Shown: positions 47,035 to 60,303, counted from the first letter of the stretch. The stretch: DNA of 64,000 nucleotides from Streptomyces gardneri (GCF_006539185.1 NZ_BJMN01000014.1:1-64000), one strand, 5' to 3'. The notes: a model not told the origin generated them from the letters alone. A program made the numbers and translations.

Positions 47035-48003
47035 TCAGTCTCCCTCGGAGATCGAGCCCCACTTGGGGCCGGGCGCCGACGCGGCGCCGTGTACGTCGGT
47101 GCCGTGCGCGTGGTACTCCACCGCACCGGCCGTCATCTGCATGAACGCTTCCTCGAGCGAGGCGCGCTGGGAGCTCAGTTCGTGCAGGACGAGCTGGTTC
47201 GCGCCCGCCAGCTCGCCCAGCTTCTCGGTGGTCGCCCCGTCCACCTCGAGGGTGCCGTTGCCCGACTCGACCACGACAAATCCGTTGGCGTGGAGAACGT
47301 CCCGCAGGCGTTCCTGCTCCGGCGAACGCAACCGCACATAACTTCGTGAATTCTGCTGGATGAAATCCGCCATCGACGTGTCGGCCAGCAGCTTTCCCTG
47401 CCCGATCACGATCAGATGATCGGCCGTCAGCGCCATTTCACTCATCAGATGGCTGGAGACGAAGATCGTCCGGCCCTCGCCGGCCAGCGCCTTCATGAGA
47501 TTGCGGATCCAGTGAATTCCCTCGGGGTCCAGACCATTGACGGGTTCGTCGAACATCAGGATCTCGGGATCGCCGAGCAGGGCCGAGGCGATTCCGAGCC
47601 GCTGCCCCATACCCAGGGAGAAACCCTTCGACTTCTTCCGGGCGACCGGCGTCAGACCCACGAGGTCGAGCACCTCGCCGACCCGGCTCTCCGGGATCCG
47701 GTTCGACTGCGCGAGACACAGCAGGTTGTTGTACGCGGAACGCCCGCCGTGCATCGCCTTGGCGTCGAGCAGGGCGCCGATGTACTTCAGCGGCTCCGCG
47801 AGGTCCCGGTAGTGCTTGCCGTCGATCCGGACCGTACCGCTGGTCGGGTTGTCCAGATCGAGCATCATCCGCATCGTCGTCGACTTGCCCGCCCCGTTCG
47901 GCCCGAGGAAACCGGTGACGACGCCCGGCCGGACCTGGAAGGAGAGATGGTCGACCGCTGTCTTCGTCCCGTAGTGCTTGGTCAGGCCCTCAAGCTCGAT
48001 CAT
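47035..48003 (-). CDS. ABC transporter ATP-binding protein (cassette A)
   Basis: 322 residues: Walker A GPNGAGKST, signature SLGMGQRLGIASAL, Walker B ILMFDEPVNGLDPEG, H-loop SSHLMSEM. It is clearly paralogous to the ATPase of cassette B. ATG 48003 (MIELEGLTKHYG) sits 7 nt from a TAGGTT element, so it is probably leaderless; the in-frame ATG at 48075 is rejected because it would cross the filP terminator. Confidence 0.93.
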   Translation of the reverse strand: MIELEGLTKHYGTKTAVDHLSFQVRPGVVTGFLGPNGAGKSTTMRMMLDLDNPTSGTVRIDGKHYRDLAEPLKYIGALLDAKAMHGGRSAYNNLLCLAQSNRIPESRVGEVLDLVGLTPVARKKSKGFSLGMGQRLGIASALLGDPEILMFDEPVNGLDPEGIHWIRNLMKALAGEGRTIFVSSHLMSEMALTADHLIVIGQGKLLADTSMADFIQQNSRSYVRLRSPEQERLRDVLHANGFVVVESGNGTLEVDGATTEKLGELAGANQLVLHELSSQRASLEEAFMQMTAGAVEYHAHGTDVHGAASAPGPKWGSISEGD

Positions 48004-48010
48004 GCGTCCC

Positions 48011-48016
48011 AACCTA
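48011..48016 (-). promoter_or_regulatory. -10 element TAGGTT of ABC cassette A
   Basis: Minus-strand TAGGTT, 7 nt from ATG 48003. Confidence 0.5.
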
Positions 48017-48024
48017 AGGGCGCG

Positions 48025-48060
48025 GAAAACCCCCCGCCACCGGAGTGACGGAGGGTTTTC
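48025..48060 (-). terminator. Terminator of filP
   Basis: GAAAACCC / GGGTTTTC stem with additional G-C pairing inside. It lies between filP and the cassette A promoter, both on the minus strand. Confidence 0.65.
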
Positions 48061-48134
48061 GGATGTGCTGTGCACGCGGTACCGGCGCGGTGTTGCCGAC
48101 GGTGCCGCCCGGTGTCAGCGGGACTGCCGGGGCG

Positions 48135-49070
48135 TCAGCGGGACTGCTGGGCCGGGACGCCGGCGGCGCGCTCGTCGTCGATCGGGGAGCCGGCCGCGGC
48201 GACCGCGGCACCCGTCAGGGTCGCCAGCATCTCGCGGACGTTGGTCAGCTGGGCGTTGATCGAGTCGCGACGGTTCGTCAGCGCCGCGAGCTCGCGCTCC
48301 GACTCGCTGCGGATCCGGTCGGCCTTCGCGTTCGCGTCGGCGACGATGTCCTCGGCCTGGCGCTGAGCGGTCTCCACCGTCTGACGGGCCCGGCGCTCCG
48401 CGTCCGTACGCAGCTTCTCGGCCTCCAGACGGAGCTGCTCGGCGCGGTGCTCGATCTCCGCGAGGCGCTTCTCGGCCTTCGCCTGACGCGAGGCCAGGTC
48501 CCGCTCCGACTGCTCGCGGCGCTTCGCCAGGTTGGTCTCGAAGTCCGCGGCGGCCTGGGCGGCCTTGGCGCGGGTCTCCTCGAAGAGGGCGTCCGCCTCC
48601 TCGCGCTTCGACTGCGCGTCCTTCTGCGCCTCGCCACGCAGCGAGTTGGCCTCGCCCTGCGCCTTCTCGACGATCCGGACGCCCTCGTCCTCGGCCTTCG
48701 ACTTCCGCTCGGCCGCGAAGGACTCCGCGTCGTTGCGCACCTGCTGGGCGGCCGACTCGGCCAGCTCGCGGTGCTGCTCGGCGGCGCGACGGGCCTCCTC
48801 GCGCAGGTCCTTCGCCTCCTCCTCGGCGAGCCGGAGGATCTTCTCGACACGGGCGCCGAGGCCGGCGTACGACGGCTCGGCGTCGGTGACCTGCGCCTGT
48901 GCGTTCTGCGTTTCGAGGTGGAGTTCCTCGATGCGCTTCTCCAGGGAAGTGATCCGGGAGAGAGCACTGTCACGGTCGGCGACGAGCTTGGTAATGCGGT
49001 CGTCCACCTGACCGCGGTCGTAACCACGCCGCACGAGCTCGAAGCCGAAGGGGGAGGAAGTGTCGCTCAT
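48135..49070 (-). CDS. filP: Intermediate-filament-like coiled-coil protein FilP
   Basis: Cytoskeletal protein that forms filament networks behind hyphal tips and interacts with DivIVA. It has 311 residues. A DivIVA-like N terminus (PFGFELVRRGYDRGQVDDRI) is followed by an almost continuous Ala/Glu/Arg coiled coil to about residue 285, ending RDSINAQLTNVREMLATL. Old annotations call it cellulose-binding. Scy is encoded just upstream on the same strand (114-bp gap), the conserved scy-filP order of Streptomyces. Confidence 0.95.
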   Translation of the reverse strand: MSDTSSPFGFELVRRGYDRGQVDDRITKLVADRDSALSRITSLEKRIEELHLETQNAQAQVTDAEPSYAGLGARVEKILRLAEEEAKDLREEARRAAEQHRELAESAAQQVRNDAESFAAERKSKAEDEGVRIVEKAQGEANSLRGEAQKDAQSKREEADALFEETRAKAAQAAADFETNLAKRREQSERDLASRQAKAEKRLAEIEHRAEQLRLEAEKLRTDAERRARQTVETAQRQAEDIVADANAKADRIRSESERELAALTNRRDSINAQLTNVREMLATLTGAAVAAAGSPIDDERAAGVPAQQSR

Positions 49071-49184
49071 GGGGTTCCTGTCGAATGAGACCGGTGAGGT
49101 GTTAGAGGGAATCCTAGGGGCCGAAGCGGCGTGTCATCGAGCGTATGCCCGTTTGATCTGGAGAATGTCCAGCCTTTCGAGTGG

Positions 49185-53696
<4,512 letters not shown>

Positions 53697-53896
53697 CCTT
53701 CCCCGAGCTCTCCGAGCAGGGGAGACCCCAACCCTGTCCGCAACTCCAACGGCACCGTCCTCATCGACGAGGACGGACCCCCGGGGAATCGTGGCAGATC
53801 GGACGACCCCGACATCCCGACTTCGGTGCCACGTGAAGCAGCCCCGACCGGCCCCGGCCCGGAGTCGCCCACTCTACCGGGCCAGGAATCCGGAGG

Positions 53897-54349
53897 TCAG
53901 TGCTCCGCTGAGGAGTGGTCAGCGGACGGCTTCGCCGAGGTGACCAGTTCCGTGAGGACGCCGTGGCAGTCCTTGGGGTGGAGGAAGGTGATGCGGGAGC
54001 CCATCGAGCCGATGCGCGGCTCGTCGTACAGGACGCGGACGCCCTTCTCGCGGATGGCCGCGGCATCGCCGTCGACGTCCTCGGTGCCGAAGGCGATGTG
54101 GTGCACGCCCTCGCCGTTCTTGGCGAGCCACTTGCCCACCGCAGAGTCCTCGCGGGTCGGCTCCAGGAGCTGGAGGTAGGACGCCCCGCCGTCGGAGGTC
54201 TCGTTGATCTTGAGCATGGCCTCGCGGACACCCTGCTCTTCGTTGACCTCGGTGTGGAACACCTCGAATCCGTACGTCGCACGGTAGAACTCGACAGTCT
54301 TGTCGAGGTCGAAACAGGCGATCCCGATGTGGTCGATACGCGTCAGCAT
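53897..54349 (-). CDS. mce: Methylmalonyl-CoA epimerase
   Basis: Interconverts (2R)- and (2S)-methylmalonyl-CoA in propionyl-CoA metabolism. It has 150 residues of glyoxalase/VOC fold, with metal-binding positions in LTRIDHIGIA, VHHIAFG and the terminal GVLTELV, plus SYLQLLEP. ATG 54349 is chosen by family length; the upstream in-frame extension is rejected. It is divergent from the thiolase gene, and meaB follows that. Confidence 0.94.
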   Translation of the reverse strand: MLTRIDHIGIACFDLDKTVEFYRATYGFEVFHTEVNEEQGVREAMLKINETSDGGASYLQLLEPTREDSAVGKWLAKNGEGVHHIAFGTEDVDGDAAAIREKGVRVLYDEPRIGSMGSRITFLHPKDCHGVLTELVTSAKPSADHSSAEH

Positions 54350-54487
54350 GCCCCCTAGTCCACCGCCAGAAGGGCGGTTACGCAACGTGCGCGCGATCAC
54401 ACCGGCTGCCCGGTGACCGGGCGCCGCGCGCCTCAGTACATTGGCGGTAAACCCTCGTTCACTCCTCATCCCTAGGGGCCGTGCCTC

Positions 54488-55690
54488 ATGTCTGGAACGA
54501 CCGGTACCACCTCAGTGATCGTCGCGGGCGCCCGTACGCCCATGGGTCGCCTGCTCGGCTCGCTCAAGTCCTTCTCGGGCGCGGATCTCGGCGGTTTCGC
54601 GATCAAGGCCGCCCTCGACCGTGCGGGCATCGGCGGCGACCAGGTGCAGTACGTGATCATGGGCCAGGTGCTCCAGGCGGGCGCCGGGCAGATCCCCGCA
54701 CGCCAGGCCGCCGTCAAGGCCGGCATCCCGATGAACGTCCCGGCCCTCACCATCAACAAGGTGTGTCTGTCGGGTCTCGACGCCATCGCGCTCGCCGACC
54801 AGCTGATCCGCGCGGGCGAGTTCGACGTGGTCGTCGCCGGCGGCCAGGAGTCGATGACCAACGCCCCGCACCTGCTGCCGAAGTCCCGTGAGGGCTACAA
54901 GTACGGCGCGATCGAGATGCTCGACGCCATGGCGTACGACGGCCTCACCGACGCCTTCGAGAACATCGCCATGGGCGAGTCCACCGAGAAGCACAACACG
55001 CGCCTGGGCATCCCGCGCGACGTGCAGGACGAGATCGCCGCCCTCTCGCACCAGCGCGCCGCCGCCGCGCAGAAGAACGGCATCTTCGAGGCCGAGATCA
55101 CCCCGGTCGAGATCCCGCAGCGCAAGGGCGAGCCGGTCGTCTTCTCCAAGGACGAGGGCATCCGCGCCGAGACCACCGCCGAGTCCCTCGGCAAGCTCCG
55201 TCCGGCCTTCGCCAAGGACGGCACCATCACGGCCGGCACCTCCTCGCAGATCTCCGACGGCGCCGCCGCCGTCGTCGTGATGAGCAAGGCCAAGGCCGAG
55301 GAGCTGGGCCTGGAGTGGATCGCCGAGATCGGCGCCCACGGCAACGTCGCGGGCCCGGACAACTCGCTCCAGTCGCAGCCGTCCAACGCCATCCTGCACG
55401 CCCTCAAGAAGGACGGCCTGACCGTCGACGACCTCGACCTGATCGAGATCAACGAGGCCTTCGCCGCCGTCGCGCACCAGTCAATGAAGGACCTCGGCGT
55501 TACCCCCGAGAAGGTGAACGTCAACGGCGGCGCGATCGCCCTGGGTCACCCGATCGGCATGTCCGGCGCCCGCGTGGTGCTGCACCTCGCCCTGGAGCTC
55601 AAGCGGCGCGGCGGCGGCATCGGCGCGGCGGCCCTGTGCGGCGGCGGCGGCCAGGGCGACGCGCTGATCGTGCGCGTGTCCGGCAAGTAA
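54488..55690 (+). CDS. Acetyl-CoA C-acetyltransferase (thiolase)
   Basis: Condenses or cleaves acetoacetyl-CoA and related 3-ketoacyl-CoA. It has 400 residues: the acylated nucleophile C93 in [21 protein letters not shown], the catalytic His in [10 protein letters not shown], and the second Cys in [14 protein letters not shown] 54488. It is followed after 24 bp by meaB, so the two are likely cotranscribed. With the 3-hydroxybutyryl-CoA dehydrogenase at 36.8 kb it could feed the ethylmalonyl-CoA pathway (inference). Confidence 0.95.
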   Translation: MSGTTGTTSVIVAGARTPMGRLLGSLKSFSGADLGGFAIKAALDRAGIGGDQVQYVIMGQVLQAGAGQIPARQAAVKAGIPMNVPALTINKVCLSGLDAIALADQLIRAGEFDVVVAGGQESMTNAPHLLPKSREGYKYGAIEMLDAMAYDGLTDAFENIAMGESTEKHNTRLGIPRDVQDEIAALSHQRAAAAQKNGIFEAEITPVEIPQRKGEPVVFSKDEGIRAETTAESLGKLRPAFAKDGTITAGTSSQISDGAAAVVVMSKAKAEELGLEWIAEIGAHGNVAGPDNSLQSQPSNAILHALKKDGLTVDDLDLIEINEAFAAVAHQSMKDLGVTPEKVNVNGGAIALGHPIGMSGARVVLHLALELKRRGGGIGAAALCGGGGQGDALIVRVSGK

Positions 55691-55714
55691 GCACCTAACC
55701 GAGGAGCAGCGCTC

Positions 55715-56671
55715 ATGGTGGACGTCCCCGAACTCGTCGCCCAGGCACGTGAGGGCAGGCCGCGGGCCGTGGCCCGGCTGATCTCGCTCGTGGAGGGGGC
55801 GTCCCCGCAGCTGCGCGAGGTGATGGCGGCGCTCGCTCCGCTGACGGGCGGCGCCTACGTGGTGGGCCTGACGGGCTCGCCCGGCGTCGGCAAGTCGACG
55901 TCGACCTCCGCGCTGGTCTCCGCCTACCGGCGGGCGGGCAAGCGGGTCGGCGTCCTGGCCGTCGACCCGTCCTCCCCGTTCAGCGGGGGAGCGCTGCTCG
56001 GCGACCGGGTCCGGATGTCGGAGCACGCCTCCGACCCGGGCGTCTACATCCGCTCCATGGCCACCCGCGGTCACCTGGGCGGCCTCGCCTGGTCCGCCCC
56101 GCAGGCCATCCGCGTCCTGGACGCGGCCGGCTGCGAGGTGATCCTCGTGGAGACGGTCGGTGTCGGGCAGTCCGAGGTCGAGATCGCCTCGCAGGCCGAC
56201 ACCTCGGTCGTCCTCCTCGCGCCGGGCATGGGCGACGGGATCCAGGCCGCGAAGGCGGGCATCCTGGAGATCGGCGACCTGTACGTGGTGAACAAGGCCG
56301 ACCGGGACGGCGCGGACGCCACCGCCCGGGAGCTCAACCACATGCTGGGCCTGGGCGAGGCGCGGGGTGCCGGTGACTGGCGGCCGCCGATCGTCAAGAC
56401 GGTCGCGGCGCGCGGCGAGGGCATCGACGAGGTCGTGGAGGCCCTGGAGAAGCACCGCGCGTGGATGGAGGAGCACGGGGTGCTCGCGGACCGACGCAGG
56501 TCCCGTGCCGCGCGCGAGGTGGAGACCATCGCGGTCACGGCCCTGCGCGAGCGCATCGGCGACCTGCACGGCGACCGGCGCCTGGACGCGCTGGCCGAGC
56601 GGATCGTCGCGGGCGAGCTCGACCCGTACGCGGCCTCCGACGAGCTGGTCGCGAGCCTGACGGGCAACTGA
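55715..56671 (+). CDS. meaB: Methylmalonyl-CoA mutase-associated GTPase MeaB
   Basis: G-protein chaperone that loads and protects adenosylcobalamin in methylmalonyl-CoA mutase (older name ArgK). It has 318 residues: Walker A TGSPGVGKST (K60), AVDPSSPFSGGALLGDRVRM, ETVGVGQSE as switch, and guanine motif NKAD. ATG 55715 follows GAGGAG-type purines. The mutase genes themselves are not in the window. Confidence 0.95.
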   Translation: MVDVPELVAQAREGRPRAVARLISLVEGASPQLREVMAALAPLTGGAYVVGLTGSPGVGKSTSTSALVSAYRRAGKRVGVLAVDPSSPFSGGALLGDRVRMSEHASDPGVYIRSMATRGHLGGLAWSAPQAIRVLDAAGCEVILVETVGVGQSEVEIASQADTSVVLLAPGMGDGIQAAKAGILEIGDLYVVNKADRDGADATARELNHMLGLGEARGAGDWRPPIVKTVAARGEGIDEVVEALEKHRAWMEEHGVLADRRRSRAAREVETIAVTALRERIGDLHGDRRLDALAERIVAGELDPYAASDELVASLTGN

Positions 56672-56695
56672 CCCCGTACGCCTCGGTACGTACGA

Positions 56696-56729
56696 GAAGG
56701 GCCTCTCCGGTCGTCCGGAGAGGCCCTTC
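56696..56729. terminator. Bidirectional terminator between meaB and the MarR gene
   Basis: Perfect 15-bp stem GAAGGGCCTCTCCGG / CCGGAGAGGCCCTTC with a TCGT loop. Confidence 0.9.
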
Positions 56730-56744
56730 CCGTTCTCTGTCAGG

Positions 56745-57221
56745 TCACGGCTTGCCGCGCCGCCCGCGGAGCTGCTCCGCGATCGGCTTCAGCGACTCGT
56801 GGAGGTCTCCGAGGGCGTCGGAGCCGATCTGGTCGATGAAGTGCCTGCGCACCGACTCGACGTGGTGCGGGGCGACCTTGCGCATGGTCTCCATGCCGTC
56901 GTCCGTGAGGACGGCGTACAGCCCGCGCCGGTCGGACTCGCAGTTCTCGCGCCGGACGAGTCCGGCGTTCTCCATCCGGGTGATCTGGTGGGAGAGCCGG
57001 CTCTTCGACTGGAGGGTGGCCGTGGCGAGGTCGCTCATGCGCAGCCGCCGCTCCGCCGACTCCGAGAGGTTCACCAGGATCTCGTAGTCGTTCATCGTCA
57101 GGCCGAAGGGCTGGAGGTCCTTCTCCAGCTGGTGGGTCAGCATCCTCTGGACGTCCAGGAACGTGCGCCAGGCGCACTGCTCGCCGTCGCTGAGCCACGG
57201 GGTGGCGGTCTCGGTCTCCAT
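56745..57221 (-). CDS. MarR-family transcriptional regulator
   Basis: 158 residues of winged-helix type: LTMNDYEILVNLSES, LRMSDLATATLQSKSRLSHQITRMENAGLVRR (in parts), and the wing DRRGLYAVLTDDG. ATG 57221 is 6 nt from a TAGAAT element (leaderless). An AAGT-TGAAT-ACTT dyad at 57240-57252 overlaps the promoter and may be its own operator. Its targets are unknown. The neighbourhood recalls that of a MarR gene in S. coelicolor (absC is in this general region), but I cannot confirm orthology. Confidence 0.92.
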   Translation of the reverse strand: METETATPWLSDGEQCAWRTFLDVQRMLTHQLEKDLQPFGLTMNDYEILVNLSESAERRLRMSDLATATLQSKSRLSHQITRMENAGLVRRENCESDRRGLYAVLTDDGMETMRKVAPHHVESVRRHFIDQIGSDALGDLHESLKPIAEQLRGRRGKP

Positions 57222-57227
57222 GTATGG

Positions 57228-57252
57228 ATTCTACCTAAGAAGTTGAATACTT
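57228..57252 (-). promoter_or_regulatory. MarR promoter and candidate operator
   Basis: Minus-strand TAGAAT (57228-57233) lies just downstream of the AAGT / ACTT dyad (57240-57243, 57249-57252) with TGAAT at its centre. Confidence 0.45.
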
Positions 57253-57304
57253 GACGAAGTCTGGGAGCGTGCGTTCGAAGACGTCACACTCCGCAGACTA
57301 CCGC

Positions 57305-58090
57305 TCACAGACCGAAGCGCCGCTGGAGGTCACCGAGCTGGCCGGGAAGGCGTGGTACCGAGCCCGGCACGCTCTGGCCGGAACCGTGCGCACCGTGTCC
57401 GCCGGGCACTCCCGCCTGCGCGGAAGGCCCGCCGATCGCCCGGTCCGGCATGAGCAGCTCCGTCGACTGGAGCAGCACCGTGCCCGCGCCCACGAACTCG
57501 AACTGGTGCTCCTCGCCCGAGGTGCCGCCGATCCCCGTCAGGGCCCGTACGCCGCCCATCACGCCGGTCATGTAGCCGTGGTCGTAATGATGACAGGGGG
57601 AGGGGCAGTCGGCCCAGCCGACCAGCGCCTGCGGGTCCACCCGCATCGGCGGCTCCATGAAGACCACCGGGCCGTTCGACGCGGCCACGAACGTGCCCGT
57701 GCCGATCAGCGTCACGAAACCCGGCACGATCGACTGCTTCAGCGCGAGCGTGGGCTGGTACGCGAGGAGATTGCCCGAGCGGATCGTCAGGTTGCCCTTG
57801 TCCAGGTCGAACGAGTTCACGTCGAAGGCCCGGTCCGCGAGCAGCATCTTGCCGCTGCCCTCCGCGACCACCCAGTCGCTCGCGTGCAGCGGCGAGTGGA
57901 ACGACGTACGGACCAGCCGGTCGAGCCGCCCGTGCCCGATGCCGTTGAACTCGATCCGCCCGTAGTAGGCGATCATCTTGCCCTTCTGCAGGAACCACTG
58001 GGAGCCCTTGAGCTCCACGCAGAAGGTGTACGGGTTGACGTTGTCGTCCGACGGAAGCGTCGTCGGGTCGTGGATCACCGGGGTGCTCAC
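57305..58090 (-). CDS. AIM24 family protein, third paralogue
   Basis: 261 residues of the TRAP-like/AIM24 beta-rich family: FLQKGKMIAYYGRIEFNG, MLLADRAFDVNSFDLD, LAYQPTLALKQSI, FVTLIGTGTFVAASNGPVVF. It ends with a Gly/Pro/Arg-rich tail. Biochemical function in bacteria is unknown; the yeast founder is mitochondrial. Its ATG overlaps the preceding gene's stop by 4 nt. Confidence 0.9.
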   Translation of the reverse strand: MSTPVIHDPTTLPSDDNVNPYTFCVELKGSQWFLQKGKMIAYYGRIEFNGIGHGRLDRLVRTSFHSPLHASDWVVAEGSGKMLLADRAFDVNSFDLDKGNLTIRSGNLLAYQPTLALKQSIVPGFVTLIGTGTFVAASNGPVVFMEPPMRVDPQALVGWADCPSPCHHYDHGYMTGVMGGVRALTGIGGTSGEEHQFEFVGAGTVLLQSTELLMPDRAIGGPSAQAGVPGGHGAHGSGQSVPGSVPRLPGQLGDLQRRFGL

Positions 58091-58737
58091 AGCTTCTCCT
58101 CCGAGGCCTGGACGTACACCGCGCCGCTGCCGCTCAGCTCCAGCTGGAACGCCTCGCCCGAGCCGCGCCCCACCATGTCGCGCCAGCCCAGCGCCGTGGA
58201 GAGCTTGTTCCGTACGTCGCCGTGGTGGGCCACGTACGCCTGCGGGTCGACGTGGACCGGGCGGCCCGGGGTGATGGGCAGCTCGATGACCCCGCCGTGC
58301 GCCATGACGGCCACGGCGCCGTGCCCCTTGAGGGTGGTGGTGAAGAGGCCCTGGCCGGTCACCTGGCCGCGGACCATGCCCATGACCCCGCCCTGCGAGC
58401 CCATGAACATCGTGCCCTGCTCCAGGGTGCCGTCGAAGGCGAGGAGCCGGTCGGCCTCCACGTACAGGGTGTCGCCGGTCAGGCCGATCACCTGGATGTG
58501 GTGGCCGCCGTGCCCGAACATCACCGTGCCGTTGCCCTCGACCGTCATCAGCGGCGTCGCCTCGCCGGCCACGCGGCGGCCGATCATCGACATCACGCCG
58601 CCCTGGCCGCCTGCCATGTTCGGCGTGAAAGTGACGTCGCCGCGGTAGGCGAGCATCGCCCCGCGCTGGCTGAACATCCGCTGCCCGGGGACGACGGTCG
58701 CCTCGACCATCTTCGAGTTGATCTCGCGGAACGGCAT
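58087..58737 (-). CDS. AIM24 family protein, second paralogue
   Basis: 216 residues: MVEATVVPGQRMFSQRGAML, AYRGDVTFTPN, GHHIQVIGLTGDTLYVEADRL (in part), QGLFTTTLKGHGAVAVMAHG and SGEAFQLELSGSGAVYVQ. The Gly-rich segments are typical of this fold. ATG shares one base with the preceding stop, so the three genes form a tight operon. Confidence 0.9.
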   Translation of the reverse strand: MPFREINSKMVEATVVPGQRMFSQRGAMLAYRGDVTFTPNMAGGQGGVMSMIGRRVAGEATPLMTVEGNGTVMFGHGGHHIQVIGLTGDTLYVEADRLLAFDGTLEQGTMFMGSQGGVMGMVRGQVTGQGLFTTTLKGHGAVAVMAHGGVIELPITPGRPVHVDPQAYVAHHGDVRNKLSTALGWRDMVGRGSGEAFQLELSGSGAVYVQASEEKL

Positions 58738-59375
58738 CAGACGTCGCCCCCGATCGTGTTCCGCTCGCTCGGCTGGACGTACACGAGGCCGTCCCCCTCG
58801 AAGCGGATCTGGAAGGCCTCGCCGCCGCCCTCGCCCAGCAGGGTGCGGAAGGTCACACCCGACTGGAAGTGCTGCTGGAGGTTGCCCTGGTGGGCGATGT
58901 ACGCGCCGGGGTCGACCTGGAGCGGGTACTGCGGGGTCACCCGCAGCACGACCGCCGGGCCGTCGGACGTGATCGCCGCCTGCCCGGTGCCCTCGACGGT
59001 CGTCGTGAAGAGGCCGTTGCCCGTCGCGCCGCCGCGCAGACCCGTGAAGGTGGTGCCGGTGCGCAGCCCCGCGTCGGTGCAGAGCAGATTGCTCGCCTCG
59101 ACCCAGAGCTTGTCGCCGTGCAGGGACACGAGGTTGATCTCGGAGGCCCGGTCCGCGAACCAGCAGGTCCCCTGGCCGCGCGCCTCCATCACCTCCATCT
59201 GCTCACCGGTGAGCCGGCGGGTCACCATGCCGCGCAGACCCTCACCCCCACCGCTCATCTTCTTGAACGCCACCTGGCCGTCGTAGGCGACCATCGAGCC
59301 GTTCTTCGCCTTGACGGCGTCGCCGGTCATGGAGACCGCGAGCACCTTGCTGCCTTGGAGTCGGAACGTTGCCAC
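58737..59375 (-). CDS. AIM24 family protein, first paralogue
   Basis: 212 residues: TFRLQGSKVLAVSMTGDAV, SMVAYDGQVAFKKMSGG, WFADRASEINLVSLHGDKLW, NGLFTTTVEGTGQAAITSDG, EAFQIRFEGDGLVYVQPSE. GTG 59375 sits 6 nt from a TACCTT element with no ribosome binding site, hence leaderless. ATG 59456 is rejected as it lies in the divergent promoter region. It leads the AIM24 triplet. Confidence 0.9.
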   Translation of the reverse strand: MATFRLQGSKVLAVSMTGDAVKAKNGSMVAYDGQVAFKKMSGGGEGLRGMVTRRLTGEQMEVMEARGQGTCWFADRASEINLVSLHGDKLWVEASNLLCTDAGLRTGTTFTGLRGGATGNGLFTTTVEGTGQAAITSDGPAVVLRVTPQYPLQVDPGAYIAHQGNLQQHFQSGVTFRTLLGEGGGEAFQIRFEGDGLVYVQPSERNTIGGDV

Positions 59376-59381
59376 CCGGAG

Positions 59382-59387
59382 AAGGTA
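59382..59387 (-). promoter_or_regulatory. -10 element TACCTT of the AIM24 operon
   Basis: Minus-strand TACCTT, 6 nt from GTG 59375. Confidence 0.5.
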
Positions 59388-59482
59388 CTGGGGACCCGGA
59401 TAAAGAGACAGCAAAGTCGGCGTGCACAATGGACGGGCCCTTGTGCATCCGTTCACAAGATCGAACGAAGGTGACCCCCTCC

Positions 59483-59836
59483 GTGGACATCAAGACCGCT
59501 TCCTCCCTCCACCGGCTCCGGCTCGTCTCCGCGCCGGAGGCCGTCTCGTTCCTGCTTCTGCTCGTCTGCTCGGTGCTCAAGCGGACGACGGACTTCAACG
59601 CGGTGCCGGTCATGGGCGCGGTCCACGGCGTGCTCTTCATCCTGTACGTCCTCTTCTGGCTGGACGCCTGGAACCGCACCAAGTGGAGCTTCGGGACCGC
59701 CGCGCTCTACTTCGTCCTCTCGGTGCTGCCGTTCGGCGGGTTCTACGCCGAGCGGAAGCTGAAGGGCGAGGCCGCCGACGCGGTCATCGCCTCCCGCGCT
59801 CGCGCGGAGGCGTCCGAGGGTGCGGTGAAGGCGTGA
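59483..59836 (+). CDS. DUF3817 domain-containing membrane protein
   Basis: 117 residues with three hydrophobic segments: [34 protein letters not shown] and [33 protein letters not shown] is typical of the family. Function is unknown. GTG 59483 (MDIKTASSL) is preferred, with GAAGGTG upstream; GTG 59471 is an alternative. Its stop overlaps the next GTG (GTGA). Confidence 0.88.
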   Translation: MDIKTASSLHRLRLVSAPEAVSFLLLLVCSVLKRTTDFNAVPVMGAVHGVLFILYVLFWLDAWNRTKWSFGTAALYFVLSVLPFGGFYAERKLKGEAADAVIASRARAEASEGAVKA

Positions 59837-60126
59837 TCGTCGCGTTCTCGGTCACGCCGCTGGGCGTGGGGGAGGAGGTCGGCGAGTACGTCGCCGACGC
59901 CGTCCGGGTCGTCCGCGAGTCCGGTCTGCCGAACCGCACCGACGCCATGTTCACGTCCATCGAGGGCGAGTGGGACGAGGTCATGGACGTCGTGAAGCGT
60001 GCCGTCGCCGCCGTCGAGGCCCGCGCGCCGCGCGTCTCGGTCGTCATGAAGGCCGACATCCGGCCCGGCGTGACGGACGGTCTGACCGCCAAGGTCGAGA
60101 CGGTGGAGCGTCACCTCGGCGCCTGA
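59833..60126 (+). CDS. MTH1187-family thiamine-binding-like protein
   Basis: 97 residues of ferredoxin-like fold: [60 protein letters not shown]. Members of the YkoF/MTH1187 group bind thiamine-like ligands; no thiamine gene is nearby, so the ligand is unproven. It is translationally coupled to the DUF3817 gene. Confidence 0.88.
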   Translation: MIVAFSVTPLGVGEEVGEYVADAVRVVRESGLPNRTDAMFTSIEGEWDEVMDVVKRAVAAVEARAPRVSVVMKADIRPGVTDGLTAKVETVERHLGA

Positions 60127-60170
60127 CGCCGGTCCGCGCGGCACCTGACGCCGACGCGTGAACCCGGGAG

Positions 60171-60199
60171 GCCCCCGGTCCTGATCCAGGACCGGGGGC
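60171..60199 (+). terminator. Terminator after the MTH1187-family gene
   Basis: GCCCCCGGTCCTG / CAGGACCGGGGGC, 13-bp stem with ATC loop, followed by TTCTTCG. Confidence 0.9.
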
Positions 60200-60216
60200 T
60201 TCTTCGTGCCGGTGGG

Positions 60217-60278
60217 TTGAGCGACTGCTCAAAATCGGCTACCTTCAGCTGCAGGCAGTTTTGAGCGGTCGCTCAAAA
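60217..60278 (+). promoter_or_regulatory. Two palindromic operators of the TetR operon
   Basis: TTGAGC-GACT-GCTCAA (60217-60232) and TTTTGAGC-GGTC-GCTCAAAA (60259-60278) are perfect dyads with the same TTGAGC half-site and 4-nt centre, 44 bp centre to centre. They flank the presumed promoter of the gene at 60304. Confidence 0.85.
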
Positions 60279-60303
60279 TGCCGGATGAGCTGGGAGAACG
60301 GCA

